DNA from: Siphonodentalium dalli
Lineage: Eukaryota; Mollusca; Scaphopoda; Gadilida; Siphonodentaliidae
Assembly: GCA_032622095.1 (NCBI GenBank)
Contig: CP136067.1
Location: forward strand, 77,526,705-77,590,704
Reading direction: 5' to 3'
Length of the DNA: 64,000 nt
The notes below the pieces were generated by a model. It saw only the letters and a program-made list of their open reading frames with translations, was not told where the DNA came from and ran no database searches. Shown here in pieces: positions 34,861 through 47,746 of this stretch (within the stretch, counting starts at the first letter, position 1; each line of letters begins with the position of its first letter). The position numbers were made by a program, and so were the translations under genes.

Positions 34861-37800
34861 ACATTACACATTAATACTTCATGGCACCACAATTGATTCC
34901 CATATGATTCTCATGTGGAGAACTGGCAATATGCAGTTCAGTATTAGTATGTTATATACTTTCAGAAAATTAATACTAATTTCTAATTAGAACTAAAACA
35001 AATTCAGACTGTTTTAACACATTTGGGTGGACATCATAGAAAGTTGCTAGGTTGCCATTACAGCCGTTTTTTAGCTAACCGAGAAATTAATCATTTTGAC
35101 TGAAATTTCTGATATTTTATTGGTTTTTAATTTGAGTCAGAACTAAGAAATCACAACTGCTTCCAGTATTTTCGAAAAAAAGAGAGTATTTTTGATAGCA
35201 GTTTCCATGGAGACCGAATTGATTCAGTGCAGTAAATCATTATAACTTATAAGAAAATATATAATTTGCTACCTGGAAAAAATAGCACAACTCTCTTCGC
35301 CCCGTATACATAGTAGCTATCATTAAATTGACAAGCAGATCGACTCGTTAGTAGAAAATACTCTAGGTGATGCCATGATATTTATTTCGTTCTTGGTGAA
35401 CCAATTTTTATTTAGATCTCGTTGAAAGAAGCATCAAATTCTCCGCATTTGTAGTCAAAATAAATCTATATTTCGTGGTATTCTTACCGAAGGAAGCTTT
35501 CAGTGCCAAGTATCTGAAATTTCAGTCTGAATTAATGAATTTATCGGTCAACTCAAAACTGGTTGTCATGGAACCAGAACAACTTTGTGTGATGTCCACC
35601 CATATGTTTTTGAAAGCATATAACCTCATTATTTAAATATACATACAACCAGTTATCCACAGGGGAACCTACGAAGGTCAATGGTGGGGGCAGTGTTACA
35701 CCGGATGGAAACATGCTCAACAAAATGATCGTGTGCTGGTATTTAAATGTAGTTGAACAGATTAGCAATTCGTGTGTTTTAAATCTTATTCATGCGTAGA
35801 CTATAATAATTTCGCTCCTGAATTCTGATTTAAAATCATGCTTACCTCATAGTTAATGACCAGATATGGAATATCATTAACTATAAAAACATTACACACA
35901 TATCGATAAAGAATTACACAGTGGGACCATTCACCACACTAATATGCTATATATACATGCACCCATGTTATCCGAGTTATTTCTGTTAATCGCATACCCA
36001 TACCGCTATTCTATAAACGCCGATCACGGTATATATACGTACTCCGGGTAGATAAATACCCGCCGAACGTTATGGTTCATTACAAATGCAGTAATTTGCC
36101 TAACATAATCCAATAATCAGCAAACAATAATATAAATCAGTTACAAAACAGTTATTTTCTCAGCCGCCATATATCAACCTGCTGTATGGTCGCGCGCCAA
36201 GAATGTCAAACCTTGTCGCGGCCTCAGCCCTATAGGTATACTATAAAACTGTACAGGGGTGTATTGCGCAACGGAGACTCTTACAGCGCGAAACAATGGG
36301 AATAATGTCCCCATTACGATGGCCACAATTAGTGATGCTTTGTGCGGAAGGGGCATAAATTGAGACGCGAGATGTGTGACTCCATCGCGGCTCTCTTTTG
36401 CTGAGGACCCGATGACGTAACCAATGATAGGTCTATTTGTATCAATGGTAGATAATGTTTCCTTGGCACGGTGGCGGAATTTGATTTATGTATCTGAGAC
36501 AACAATGTCGTGTAGTTGTTCCCTTAGTAATGGCCGACATTATCCACTCAAATGTGCCGTCACGTTTCCAGCTTCCGGTAGTTATCGGGGTGACTTCCTC
36601 AAAGTTCCTTTCTAGTCAGGAAGACACGAGTAATTTTGTGAGATATCAATATGCGTGAGGAATTCCGATTGTTGTGACTTGAAATTAATTTTTACATCAT
36701 TTGCTTACAAAATGCCACTAAATAAGACTTTAGTATGTACATCGAAACATTTTGATGTCCACCAGCATGGACAAATTCTTTCTGTAATCGTATAAGATGA
36801 TTTGGTTTATATTTGGTTTCGGCAGAAAACATGTTTAACTTATATCTGAAAGAGTTCTACATTATACCGGTGCTGACGAAATAACGTCAGATCTATAGGT
36901 GGTTATCCGCAACTGATTATTTGACTATTAAGATTCGTAATGATGTATCTTGATGTATTTGTAATACTGATGATTTAGTATACTGTGGAATATCTCATCG
37001 ACGAACTGGTCGGGCATTCTCGATCACATACAGGTTCAAATTAAACTCTGCAGTCATGTTACATCACGAAAATGTATTAATTAATTAACAAAACGTTAAC
37101 ATTAATTAAGTTATCCGAATCGCCATTACAATTTTGCAGCTGTGTTCAATATTTCACACTTAAGTGAGAAAAACGCTCTTCATTTCTACCATTTAGCAAA
37201 CATACTATAATTAGGAACACTATTTATTGCTCCGTGATCAAGAAAAAGGGTATCCGTTTTTCAAAATCTTGTGACCTGAATAAGTATCAGTCGTCTTCTA
37301 TGGCATGTAACATTCGTGTAAACCAAGAGGATGTGATTCCGGCGCGCAGTGCCCAATGTATTCTCCCTCGCATCAGTACACACCCCTTATTGGCCCTATA
37401 TTTCTCTCGGAACAACGTGTGGTGTGGTGGCGTGCTATACCGACAGTTCGATACAGACAGAAAGTCTATATTACATTAATATCTATTGAAACTACTAATA
37501 TATTTTAATGTCACCGTGAGTGAAAGAGACGATGAGTTTCCGCGAGTTTTTTTTTATGAATGGACGTACACAAGGGGGAGTGCAAGATTTATTCGTGTCA
37601 TTCATAAATAATTTATATGTAATTTTGTTCCTATTTGATGTAATCCGTTGCTTTAAGACTGGGTTGATTCGATTGAATTTTACAGGTCATTCAGATCGAT
37701 CTTATCCACAGAAGAGTTGCATTGACCAGATTATTATTTGCATAACACCATTATAGTTCAGTCTCCTCAACACAATAATGAATATGAGGCTGAACAAGTC

Positions 37801-38619
37801 ATACGCTAAAATGTAAATATGAATTGTGATACGGGTCGTTATTGCTGTTCCATAAAACAACGTAGTTTTACCTGTGCACGACTGTCCTTGTGTGCCTCCA
37901 GCTTCAACTTTCAACTTAATGTACCATGCATATATAAACTGGCATATATAGCATTCTGACGTATATATACATGGTATGAATACTGATCTGGCACGAGAAA
38001 ATAATCCAGTGAAAACCAGGCGCGTGGGCATGCCAATCGGGGTTGCGACAAGGTGAAATCTTCAACGTTGGCAGATATGTGCTGGGTTACAGGTTATGTC
38101 AGAAATAAATAGGGATTAAAAGTCATCGCGATGACAGCGTAAAATTTACGGCATGGAATTCATGGCTCGTGCTTCAGCCGTCCCCAACTGCAGAGACTTT
38201 ATTTCAGAATATTAAATTATAGAGTGTAACAATTCAGATGATTATATAACATGTACCACGCATGCTTGACTTGTTTGGAAATTGTCATGGAAAATGGCGT
38301 GTATGTCATCTGCGGTAAGTTAGAACTATACATGCATCTTTAAGTGTTAATGAATCACTTTCACATAGCAACAAAAAGCGTGCACCTACAAATGAGAACA
38401 TATCGTTAATTGGGACAACTTTTTAGTGTGAAATTTATTATACAAATTTTGTTCCCCACTTGAATTATACAGTTTCCAACAAGCATGTTAATCGAATAAC
38501 AACAAGTTTATTCATGGTATGGTAAAGATAAAGAGTCTCACTATACTTGAAAATTGAAAACAACTGATAATCTATACTAATACAACTAAATGTTGTGTGT
38601 TTGTTTGTCCGCTTATATA
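34861..38619. other. Intergenic, no gene recognised
   Basis: About 3.8 kb of AT-rich DNA with no recognised exon. One minus-orientation motif AAACGCTCTTCATT lies at 37171-37184, an isolated relative of the AAAGAGCGTT family. Short open frames (for example around 36174, 37234 and 37702) have no family resemblance. Confidence 0.45.
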
Positions 38620-38723
38620 TATGCGACCAAACGGCCAGACCATCGGAGCTTGAAATTTATATATATGGGGTAATTTGACTCGGGGAGCGTAATTAGATAG
38701 GTCCCGTTTACCTCAGATGTCTT
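38620..38723 (+). repeat. Degenerate repeat unit next to the MITE
   Basis: Contains GCGACCAAACGGCC, CATCGGAGCT and CCTCAGATGTCTTAAAGGCA. Related units follow on the other side of the MITE at 39268-39377 and, more diverged, to about 39870. Confidence 0.6.
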
Positions 38724-39223
38724 AAAGGCACGTGAGGCCTTAGTTGTCGAAAATATTCATATTTGTTCTAATCACCGTAAACAGAAAAACATTAAAACGC
38801 ATACAGTTTCGTTCATATATACCATTACCATCACGTAAACAGCATGTTATCATAAAGACCTACTATATTTTACATAAGCAAGAGCCTGATTGTGTTACAG
38901 AAGACAGCACAATGCTACTGGCTAATCACACACAAATTGCATAAACGCTCTTTATTAGTTCCATATCAGGAATTCACCAACAAAGAACGCTCTTTATGTT
39001 TACCATCATAATATAAACAAACACCATAAAAGTAACTTTTTATGCTTTTGTTTACATAACAATGGTCAAACATTTGACAATAACATACTGTTTATGCGAT
39101 ATTTCTTATTTGTATACGGACAAAGTCTGTCTACATTTTGATGTTCTTTCTGTTTGTGGCGGTTTTTGACGGGTGGAAATATTTTCACAGGATACCCACC
39201 GCCAAGGCCAACCGTACCTTTAA
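38724..39223 (-). mobile_element. AAAGAGCGTT MITE family, full-length copy (-)
   Basis: Inverted near-copy of 34362-34860, running from TTAAAGGCACGTGAGGCC to GGCCAACCGTACCTTTAA on the plus strand. Motifs AAACGCTCTTTATTAG (38944-38959) and AACGCTCTTTATG (38987-38999) are the complements of the paired motifs. High identity to the + copy implies recent amplification or gene conversion. Confidence 0.8.
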
Positions 39224-39870
39224 AAGGGCACTCTAATTAATATTATATATATTTATTTTTTTGCTAGAGGCGACCAAACGATTGGATCATCGGAGCTGAT
39301 TTTTTTTACATATGGATAATTTGGCCCGGATAATCTTATTATATATGTTCTGTTGACCTCAGACGTCTTAAAATGGCACAAATGATTATTCTAACTAAAT
39401 AATTAATTATACACTCAATATGGTTACAATCTGCTGGGTGAAAATTGAAACACTGGGATAAATTGACATGTAGCTTGTCATGAGATCGATGCCGTTGATC
39501 TCAGAAGAATTAAAGAGGCTAATATGAGCAACAAAGAGCGTTCCTTTACTTCCTTATCAGCTTAAAAGATATGTAGGAAAATTGGAACAGACCAGGGGAT
39601 TGTCATGGGATAGACACTTTGACCTCAGATGACTTAAAGGGCCACTAAAACATTATAAGATCAATAAATAGCGTGTATTATCAGCCCAGAAAATTGGTGC
39701 ATAAAATTAAAATGACGTGGGGATTGTCACGGGATATGTGATGTTGACATCAAATGACTTAAAGAGGCACTAATAAAGAGCGTTTATTATCAACTTTAAA
39801 GATATATGTAACTTTATCCGGAGAGTCATATAATAGGAGCTGTTTACCCAGATGACCTATACACAATCCA
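39224..39870 (+). repeat. Degenerate tandem repeat, about 100-150-bp units
   Basis: Units end in variants of GACCTCAGATGACTTAAAGG, at about 39357-39380, 39480-39520, 39610-39650, 39740-39770 and 39840-39860. Two units are followed by AAAGAGCGTT at 39534-39543 and 39775-39784. The junction of this unit with TTAAAGG-AC is the same as at the edge of the MITE at 38724. Confidence 0.6.
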
Positions 39871-41535
39871 ACCACTTATAGCTGGTTGGTGTCTATACAC
39901 GTGGTTTCAGAGAAAGTCTTTATTTGCATTGGTAAATAGAGTTGCATTTTGTTGATGAACACACATAACACAATTCGAGTGGACTTCTGACCGAAACTGG
40001 AGACACATTCAATTCTCACTGTAGGCCAGACATTTCACTATAGAAGATGCACTGTGGGAAATCACATCGTTTTGTTTATGCATACGTCTCCACTGACCGT
40101 GAATGGATGGATCGAAATTCCCCAAGAGATGAGCTGTGCCAGCTTCAGAAAGACATGTAATCCCTGTTTTATTGTCAGGTTCTCGTAAAATTGACTTTTG
40201 TGAGGATTTTATGCCTGCCATTCTCCTAAAAGTGATTAACCATATATTGTTCACCGCCTACAAAATCCGGGCGCAATAACTCGATACTTACGATCAGAAC
40301 AGTCGTGAACATAAAACTGCCTGCTCGTAATAGAATCGGGTGCTGAAATAAAACCCCCCGGTAAGATGTATTTGTAGAGTGGTGTTGGCGAATAAATACA
40401 TGCATAAAACCTTATCTTCTTAATATCCAGTACCATCTGGGTTCAAACCAAGACAATTTCCCAAGATATAGCGCCATTTGGTGATCGGCGTATATAGGAG
40501 AGATGGTGGATTTATATGTTAATTCTAGCGTCGAACGGATCTTGAACTTTTGTTTTCTGTTTTCTCACAATTTGGATTAAAATGTTCTGTGGAGGATGCG
40601 ATGGTGCATTTGTTGCCGCTATTTTCCGGATAGATATATGGTCCCACGCGTTTCCTCAATTCCTTCTTTGCATTTCTACGGAGTGATATAATTATATAAC
40701 TATTTACGCCGGTATTAACGTCTTCATTACTGATGTGCATGCTCAAACGAATAAACACAACCAGCGGCTCCTGATTGTCGTCGCAAACAAAAATCAAACG
40801 AACAAACAAAACAAAAAACAAAACAAAAACAAGAAATAACTGAAGGCAATCGACATTTCTCTATAACTTGCATGTGTGTTAATATGAATTTCTCTATACC
40901 CCCCTTGTGTCTTTTGGAATATATTTAAAGGGATATTAGAATCTACGCTGATTGTTATCGAATTCATCATATATGAATTCATATATATAGGAAGTTGAAT
41001 GCACTTGATGGCGTTCATAAGATAACTCAAACAACAGCCCACAACTTTCTCTGTCTTTTGGAGATTATCCTGGCTAACATATTAAAACCATCACTGTTGT
41101 TGACAGTACACGTGGCGATATCGACTAAATTTTCAGTCTATATTTCGAACAGGCAAAATGTGTGACCACCTATATAACAGAGGAAGCAATTTAATGAAGA
41201 GATAAATTCGTGAGACAAGGAGAGAGAAAATAATTGGCATTTTGTTTACTTCGTATCTCCTGTTAAGGTATGTTTACACATTTGGATGTTTTTCCAGGCA
41301 TTTCGATACAGTATAGGCTATAATGTATCAGAGAACGAACGCAAATATACTTATAAAATACATCTGTTCCACAACTAACTGCATGTATGTGAGAAGTAAA
41401 ACCTTGTATATAGATCCACGTGTAGCATGTAAATAGCATGTAAATAGCACGTAACATGTTTGAAGGCAAGTGTTATTAGCGCCGCTACATGTGGAACTAT
41501 TGCAATTTTACTTCCCATGCCGTTAGCTTTGGTAA
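39871..41535. other. Intergenic, nothing recognised
   Basis: No exon, RNA gene or convincing repeat was recognised. A purine-rich AAACAAAAC-type run lies at about 40795-40835. Confidence 0.4.
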
Positions 41536-41648
41536 AGATGCATTTGATATGCATATTTCAGTTCATATTCTGACAGCATATGCATGGTTTTCTACGACGA
41601 AATGTCTGAAAAACATACCGTGCGAACTTGTGAGTGTTTGAACGTACC
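41536..41648 (+). repeat. Dispersed repeat, copy 2 (partner at 10227-10333)
   Basis: Same order of blocks as 10227-10333: GATGCATTTGATATGCAT, GTTCATATTCTG, GACGAAATG, AACATACCGTG, ACTTGTGAGTGT. Confidence 0.55.
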
Positions 41649-43650
41649 ATAATGGGGCATAACTACATTATAATTAAGTTATATTTTAATATTTTTATCT
41701 TGTTAATTACAAAACGGATAAAAGTAAATGAAAACAAAATAAAAAAACATAATACGCGGGTTTCGATTAACTTTTTGTAAAACAAAAATAGATCCTTCCC
41801 CATGAATTGAATAACGATATTTTTGTATTTGCTTATAACCAACGAAACGATTTAAATTACATTCTAGTTCAGTATATTTACATGGTATCACATTATTTTT
41901 GCTTGTTTTGTTAGTTTTTCCGTTGTTTAGATTCAGTGATGTATTTTCATTTTCATTTTTTCGTTTTCAACTCGTGTCTATACGCGCATGGTATAAATAT
42001 CAGGAATATTTTTGGCGCAATGGCAAATATGTTTATATTTATCAAGTAGTTGCTAAAATGAAAACAAAACCGAAATAAAATAATTAAATAAATAAATGCA
42101 ATACTCTCAGTGAATATATATATCCTGTGGAATATACGATATCAATATATAGATAAATAAAAATGGAGATGTATTGTATAAATACGTTGTCCGTTGATTT
42201 CGTGAACAATATTATAACTTCTGTACGCAAGATAACATATTCGGCAGGTATATAAATATATATAATTATCAAATAGCCTCCGATATCGAAGAGTGAAAAA
42301 TTCAGGTATAAATTATTAAACTATCCATCGCGGAATCAACGCGGCTTCTCCATAATATAAATTAACATTACCGATTACTATAGAATGAAACTTTTTGCAT
42401 ATACATTTACTGTCCGCAACGGTGAATATAAACTAGAACATTAGATTGGAATTCTTTGCGGAAATAATAAATATATCTGATTTGAATGTCCAGGGTTTTA
42501 TCGAATTATAATAATACAAAAGCAATAAAATATTAAAGAACAATATACCCAAACTCGAAATTCAGTAATAACGATGAAGATTCAGCGGCGATTGTGTTAT
42601 AAATATTATTCTAACAAAATTTCAAAAAGTAGTACTTTTTTTTTGCAGAATTCTGCTTTAGTTGTGCTTGTCCTTATTTAATTTTGACGAGAAGTGTTCT
42701 TCGCGCCAGATATTCTTAAAACTTTCGTACTTTGCGATAATTGTATTTACAATATTTCCTTCTTCAATTCTGTTATCGGCGGCACACATAGTTGTTTTTA
42801 TTTGGAATTGTTTTTTGTTGTTATATTATTTATACGAAATTTCACTGAAATAGAATATATTTGCTATTGAGCATTTAAATACATGTGAATTACACACCGA
42901 TTGGACGGATGCGCTAATCGAGAAACATGGATCTGTTTAGAAACAGTCATAAGAAAGTTAATTGTATTAATCATTTACATGCAGGGACATTTTAAAACGA
43001 ATCGTGCATTATTCCAAATAAAATTATAACATGGATATGACCAAAAAAATTATAATATACCTTATTCTAAAGTATGTTTATTGAAGAGAAATTAATTCGA
43101 AAACAATATTATCTCTACAAAACGATTACTATTGTACTAAACTTCAACATGCACGGCAGAGATATACGATTTTTGAAATACGAATTATATTTATTTTAGA
43201 TCCAGCCAAACCCGCAAGTGTTCTATGTAAAATACAGTGATATAACACGACCTGATCAATGCAAAGATTCAGGTATGAATGGAATGCATTGCGTGTAAAG
43301 GTATTTACGCGAGTTTACCCAAGGAGCATTGAATACAGAATCCATTTACCTCCATGACAGAAATACCAGCAGTCAGTGATGCAGAGTGGGCGTGTCCTAT
43401 AACGTCAAAGAGAGACTGTTAATCTAAAAGAGAGGGTTAGCCAAATGGGTCAAAATTATAACTATGTCCGCGGTTATTCATTGAAGTTTCCAAAATGTCC
43501 AAGTTTGATGGAATATAGTCGCGACGAAATGAACAGAAGCGAGTTGTTTTCGGTATGAGTGATGTTCTACATAGAAAACAAACGCTTAACTGGCAGGCGG
43601 CTTCGCTGGTTCGCTGAAGTGTGGGCTTGTCATTAGCCGGTTGTAACGCG
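41649..43650. other. AT-rich DNA upstream of Lox4
   Basis: Very AT-rich and without recognised exons or repeats. Cis-regulatory DNA for the Hox gene could lie here but cannot be recognised by eye. The nearest 300 bp upstream of the promoter is visibly less AT-rich. Confidence 0.4.
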
Positions 43651-43655
43651 CGCTG

Positions 43656-43748
43656 TGATTGGCTGGCGGGTGCGCAGACCTAATTCCAATGTAAATGATT
43701 TATTTTATAACTTCATAGCTCAACCTACCACAAATACAACTTTCCCAG
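43656..43748 (+). promoter_or_regulatory. Probable Lox4 core promoter region
   Basis: A canonical CCAAT box in reverse orientation (TGATTGGCTGG, 43656-43666) lies about 40 bp upstream of a TATA-like TATTTTATAA (43701-43710). The start codon follows at 43789, so a transcription start near 43735 would give a 5' leader of about 55 nt. The motif TGATTTAT (43696-43703) fits the Exd/Pbx-Hox composite consensus and overlaps the TATA-like region, which could allow Hox auto- or cross-regulation. An alternative reading is that TTTCCCAG at 43741-43748 is a splice acceptor joining an upstream non-coding exon; the sequence does not decide between the two. Confidence 0.5.
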
Positions 43749-43788
43749 GTCACGAACATTGAAATTTAGCGATCGTAAATTCACAAAA

Positions 43789-44269
43789 ATGAACTCGTAT
43801 TTCTCTCCGCATTTTTTACAACAATATTCCTCGGAAAATCACCACTTTTCAATGGGATACACACCTTGTAACTACGGACCTTTTGCATCGCGATATGGAG
43901 ATCAGACTAGTTATGGAAGCGGTGCAACTTACGGACAGGAAACAAATTTACAGAACAGTTTACCTAGTCAGAAATTCCACGGTTTGCCGTATAGTTCAGG
44001 AAGCGATGGAATTCAGGATCTTCGGATAAATGGATATCAACCGGATTCAAACACTAACCGACTTTACAACTCACAGTGTACAGACAATAGCACTACTTGG
44101 TGTGCACCATCGTCGAACTCACCAGTTCTATCGAATTCACATTCACCATATAACGCACAATCTGGTAGTCCTAATGGCTGCCCGGTAAATCCAGAAAAAT
44201 CTCCGGAACAAAGTTCAGGATCTTCTCCGGAACAGAGTACCCCATTCTACCCATGGATGGCTATAGTGG
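43789..44269 (+). CDS. Lox4: Lox4-like Hox protein, exon 1 (MNSYF start and YPWM hexapeptide)
   Basis: First coding exon of a central-class Hox transcription factor, encoding residues 1-160 and the first base of codon 161. The start is the first in-frame ATG after an in-frame stop at 43708-43710 and has A at -3. Residues 1-5, MNSYF, match the conserved N-terminus of Ubx-type Hox proteins. The middle is low-complexity and rich in Ser, Asn, Gln, Gly and Tyr, as usual for Hox activation regions, with SPEKSPEQ-like Ser-Pro-Glu stretches near 135-150. The hexapeptide FYPWM (residues 153-157; YPWM codons 44248-44259) binds the Exd/Pbx cofactor, and the following AIVG resembles the AIAG of Ubx. The exon ends at the donor G|GTGAGT, phase 1. 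Without splicing, translation would run only two codons further to TAA. The product acts in the nucleus. Lox2 is the main alternative identity. Confidence 0.9.
44248..44259 (+). other. Hexapeptide (YPWM) codons
   Basis: TAC CCA TGG ATG encodes YPWM at residues 154-157, the Exd/Pbx-binding motif. Only nine residues (158-166) separate it from the homeodomain after splicing, a short linker typical of Ubx/abd-A/Lox4-class proteins. Confidence 0.93.
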
Positions 44270-44898
44270 GTGAGTAAACATCCTTCTATTTTATGTTCAG
44301 CATCCTTTAGTTGTGGCACAAGATTCTAATTTGGAGCTAAGGTCGTAAAACGCAGGATGGATTCGGCCCAGATTTTAATGCCGACGGTGCCAGGTCATAA
44401 ACTTTTCTTTATGGCGCACAAATTATCAATGGTGGGTCCAATATCAGAATATTGTTAGCTTACGGATTAATACATTAATTAAAAGGACTTAAACGTAGGT
44501 GTTCTTAACAATGCATTCATGTGAGAATAATACTTTACATATTCGAGCAACGGTTTGACTAGTTTGTATAGGCAGAACATAAACTAACTATATAGGATAC
44601 AACAAACAATTAGTTATATTGCCAAGGAACATGTATACCACATTGAACTAACTGACAGCTATTTGAATCTTTTATGAAAATCGTTTAGGGAATTATATGT
44701 AGTTTTGTTTTGATAATTAGCCAGTGACAACATAAAACAATGACTTATTTTTATAATACCCGCACTGATAATTTCATGGTCAATATGCTTATATGAGTAT
44801 ATACATGCATGGTCTGGTTGAAAATGTATTTGCTATCGTCTTAGGTATTTTGGATATATATTAATAAAAAATGGTAATCGGCGTGGTCCTGTTCACGG

Positions 44899-45074
44899 TT
44901 GGGACTCTTTAGCTATCGATATTCGTAATTCCAGTATTAGAATAAGAAAAAATCTTATTCAACAACAACAACAAGAAAAAATACTATTGGGACTCTTTAG
45001 CTATCGATATTCGTAATTCCAGTATTAGAATAAGAAAAAATCTTATTCAACAACAACAACAAGAAAAAATACTA
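44899..45074 (+). repeat. 88-bp tandem duplication in the Lox4 intron
   Basis: Two head-to-tail copies (44899-44986 and 44987-45074), both starting TTGGGACTCTTTAGCTATCG and ending in a CAACAACAACAACAAG-AAAAAATACTA tail. No differences are seen except at the extreme end. Each contains a small hairpin AATAAGAAAAAATCTTATT. Confidence 0.96.
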
Positions 45075-47050
45075 CTTACACGAATGTTTCCGGCAGCAAT
45101 TTGCTACATTGGATACCCTCGTCGCCAAAAGGCAGATGAGCCAAATTGGAAATTGTCAAGCTTACTCACTCGGCTCTTATGCGGTTTTGTATACTGTTAT
45201 GATATTGTTGAGAATTAGTGCACCACAGTCATTTGTTTTATGCTGTTTATCTACACATACTGGGTGTGACCACACATTCGTCAAAGTAAAACGCAAGATA
45301 TTTTGCAAATAAAAACATAAATATATAATGGCACGTCTTGGGGAACATGAGCTGGATAAACTATTTTGCAGACGGCTTCGGGGAAATTCATCGAAATTCT
45401 GTAAACCGCGGGATGTTCGCACTTAAAATGCCATCGTTCTATATTTAAATGTGTCTTTAGAAAGTACCAGCTAATTACCTTTCACAAATATTTATAAGAT
45501 GAGCCGATCCCAGACTTAGCAAATTATATGTTTAGGTCACAAGTGTATGAGAGCCATTTAAATATATGGATATTATAAATAAATGATTATTTTCTTATGA
45601 CAAGTATATAGACATCAGCGAGGCACTTGCCAGTTTAAAACACTCACACAAAAGAATGTTTTAGTCGGACAAGTCATGGACAAAACTGCTGCAGTACTTG
45701 CCATATAGGATTCCCGTTTAAAATCGACGTTAGATGTACAAATAAGTGTCACCTCCCCAACAAGACAATAACGAATGAATGTTAATTTGTTTATAATTAG
45801 GTCTGTAGTTGTCGTCGAATTTGTTCTTGTCCCCAAATTAATAGATTCCGATTAATTGTCTCATTGTGTGAACCACAACCCTGAGTGCTGGGCCATCAAG
45901 CGATTTTTCTTCAAAATCAAATCTTCATCAATCATTGAGGCAGTCTCATTGTTAATTCGCGTGTTCCTTTTCGCGCTGTCCCAAGTCAAACTGAAATCAA
46001 TATGGATTTCTAACTATGTAGAACAAAGATTGATCAGAAATGTACGCCGATTTGATTAATTCAGTTTCATTTGGGAGAAAATCAACACAAAATATAAAAA
46101 GCAAAAACAAAAATAGACAAACCAAAACATATCAAAACAAAAGAAGGGAACACAAATAACAAATAAAAAACAAAAAAATAACATAGTTATAAAAGGCAAA
46201 TATAATAGAAACAAATAGAGAGTCATGAAGTCCAGATAAGAGTGTTATCCAGGCAACACGATGTATATTTAGTAAATTCTATTGAAGTCGCTGATTGATA
46301 ATGGGACTGATATATCCGCTCATTTGAGATATATGTATTTGATTGGAAAGTTCGTAGTTTCAAAGAAGATGAAAAACTATTCTTCGGTTACAGTCGATTA
46401 TGACGATACAAATTTCATATATTGTAAAAAATAGATATGAATCGAATAGAAACATTTTGTAAAAAAAAATGAACCTGAGAGCTATACTGATTTCATTATT
46501 TGTATTGTTTTGCCTTATGTGGTGTGCTGACCCATGATGTATTTAGATGCTAATCTATATTTTTCAGAATAAACACGATAACAAATTAATAAATGAAACT
46601 ATGAATAACAATTTAGATGTCGAAATTACATACTACGGAATGATTTATCCGAAACAAATGCATTTGAAATATATATATATCATATATATGAAATTATGAA
46701 CATTCAGTTTCGAAAAAAAAAATAGCGGCCATGTCAATGATGAAACAACCATTTAAAAATAAAAAGTTTTCGATATTCGTTTGTTTAGATCAAAATGCTA
46801 TTCTTAATTCTACATACGTTGAATAACAGCTGTTTCGCTTCCAATCTATACTACACAAACCAAGCTTAACACCGAATATAATAGGGAAAAGTTTCAGTTT
46901 CATTTCAGCAAACACTAAATCGCTTATGTGTTTACCTAGTATTGTAATCGTTGTAAAGTCAGCGATAAATGAAGACGTTACCCGACTATAAATCAAATGA
47001 CAAGGCTTTTCGCTTTTCATGGATGTTTCTTTGATCTTCGATGCGAGGAT
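45075..47050. other. Intron stretch, nothing recognised
   Basis: AT-rich intronic sequence without recognised features. An A-rich, AAACAAA-type run occupies about 46080-46175. Confidence 0.4.
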
Positions 47051-47746
47051 AACCTATACATACAGGGATCCTCAGGTGTGTCACCAACGAGCCAGGCCAT
47101 CATATACAAAACCATTTGATTGTTCTGCTTCAATCCACGTAAATTGGTTCCGAATTTCACACATATCTTTCAAGTACTTACTTGTCTTTTATGTTAATTG
47201 ATCAGAATTGATATGAGTTTTTGTGAACAAAATTTACAATTGATTCTGGGCGGATATATCACGTGTTTTGTGGAATATATAATAGAACCCGGTTGAATTT
47301 GTTTTTAATAAAACGCATCTTCAATGGAAACTTGGGGCCTTGTTACAATAAAATAATAACACACCGCATAATGCCTGGATCATCCTGCTTAAAATAGTGA
47401 TCGCGATATCCGCGCAATTAATTTTCAGCTAACACATTCTGTTCAAACCAAAGTATACAATGACTTTTAAAAATAAGGTTAATGAGGCAGGTGGAATGGA
47501 ACATGCTTAAATTAAGAGAAAACTATAAAAATAGAAATAAAATAATCACAATGAAAACGATAATGTGAATGGACCCATTATAAATTTGAACGAAAAATAT
47601 ACATATAGATCTAAAGATGACTTATGAAATAAATATCACACTGATTTTATCAACAGTTCGCGCGAAAACAGTAAAACATTTTACAGGAAGGCTACTTTAA
47701 TCATTTTGATAACTACGTATAGATGATTGTGTAAACAATATTATCA
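47051..47746 (+). repeat. 696-bp tandem duplication in the Lox4 intron, copy 1
   Basis: Starts AACCTATACATACAGGGATC. The same sequence restarts at 47747. About four substitutions or indels are visible over 696 bp (about 99.4% identity). Microhomology AAC is at the junctions. No coding content. Confidence 0.96.

Noticed and set aside
43759..43788. Ten-codon upstream extension of Lox4 exon 1
   Set aside because: It begins at TTG, not ATG. The first in-frame ATG after the stop at 43708 is 43789, which gives the conserved MNSYF start.
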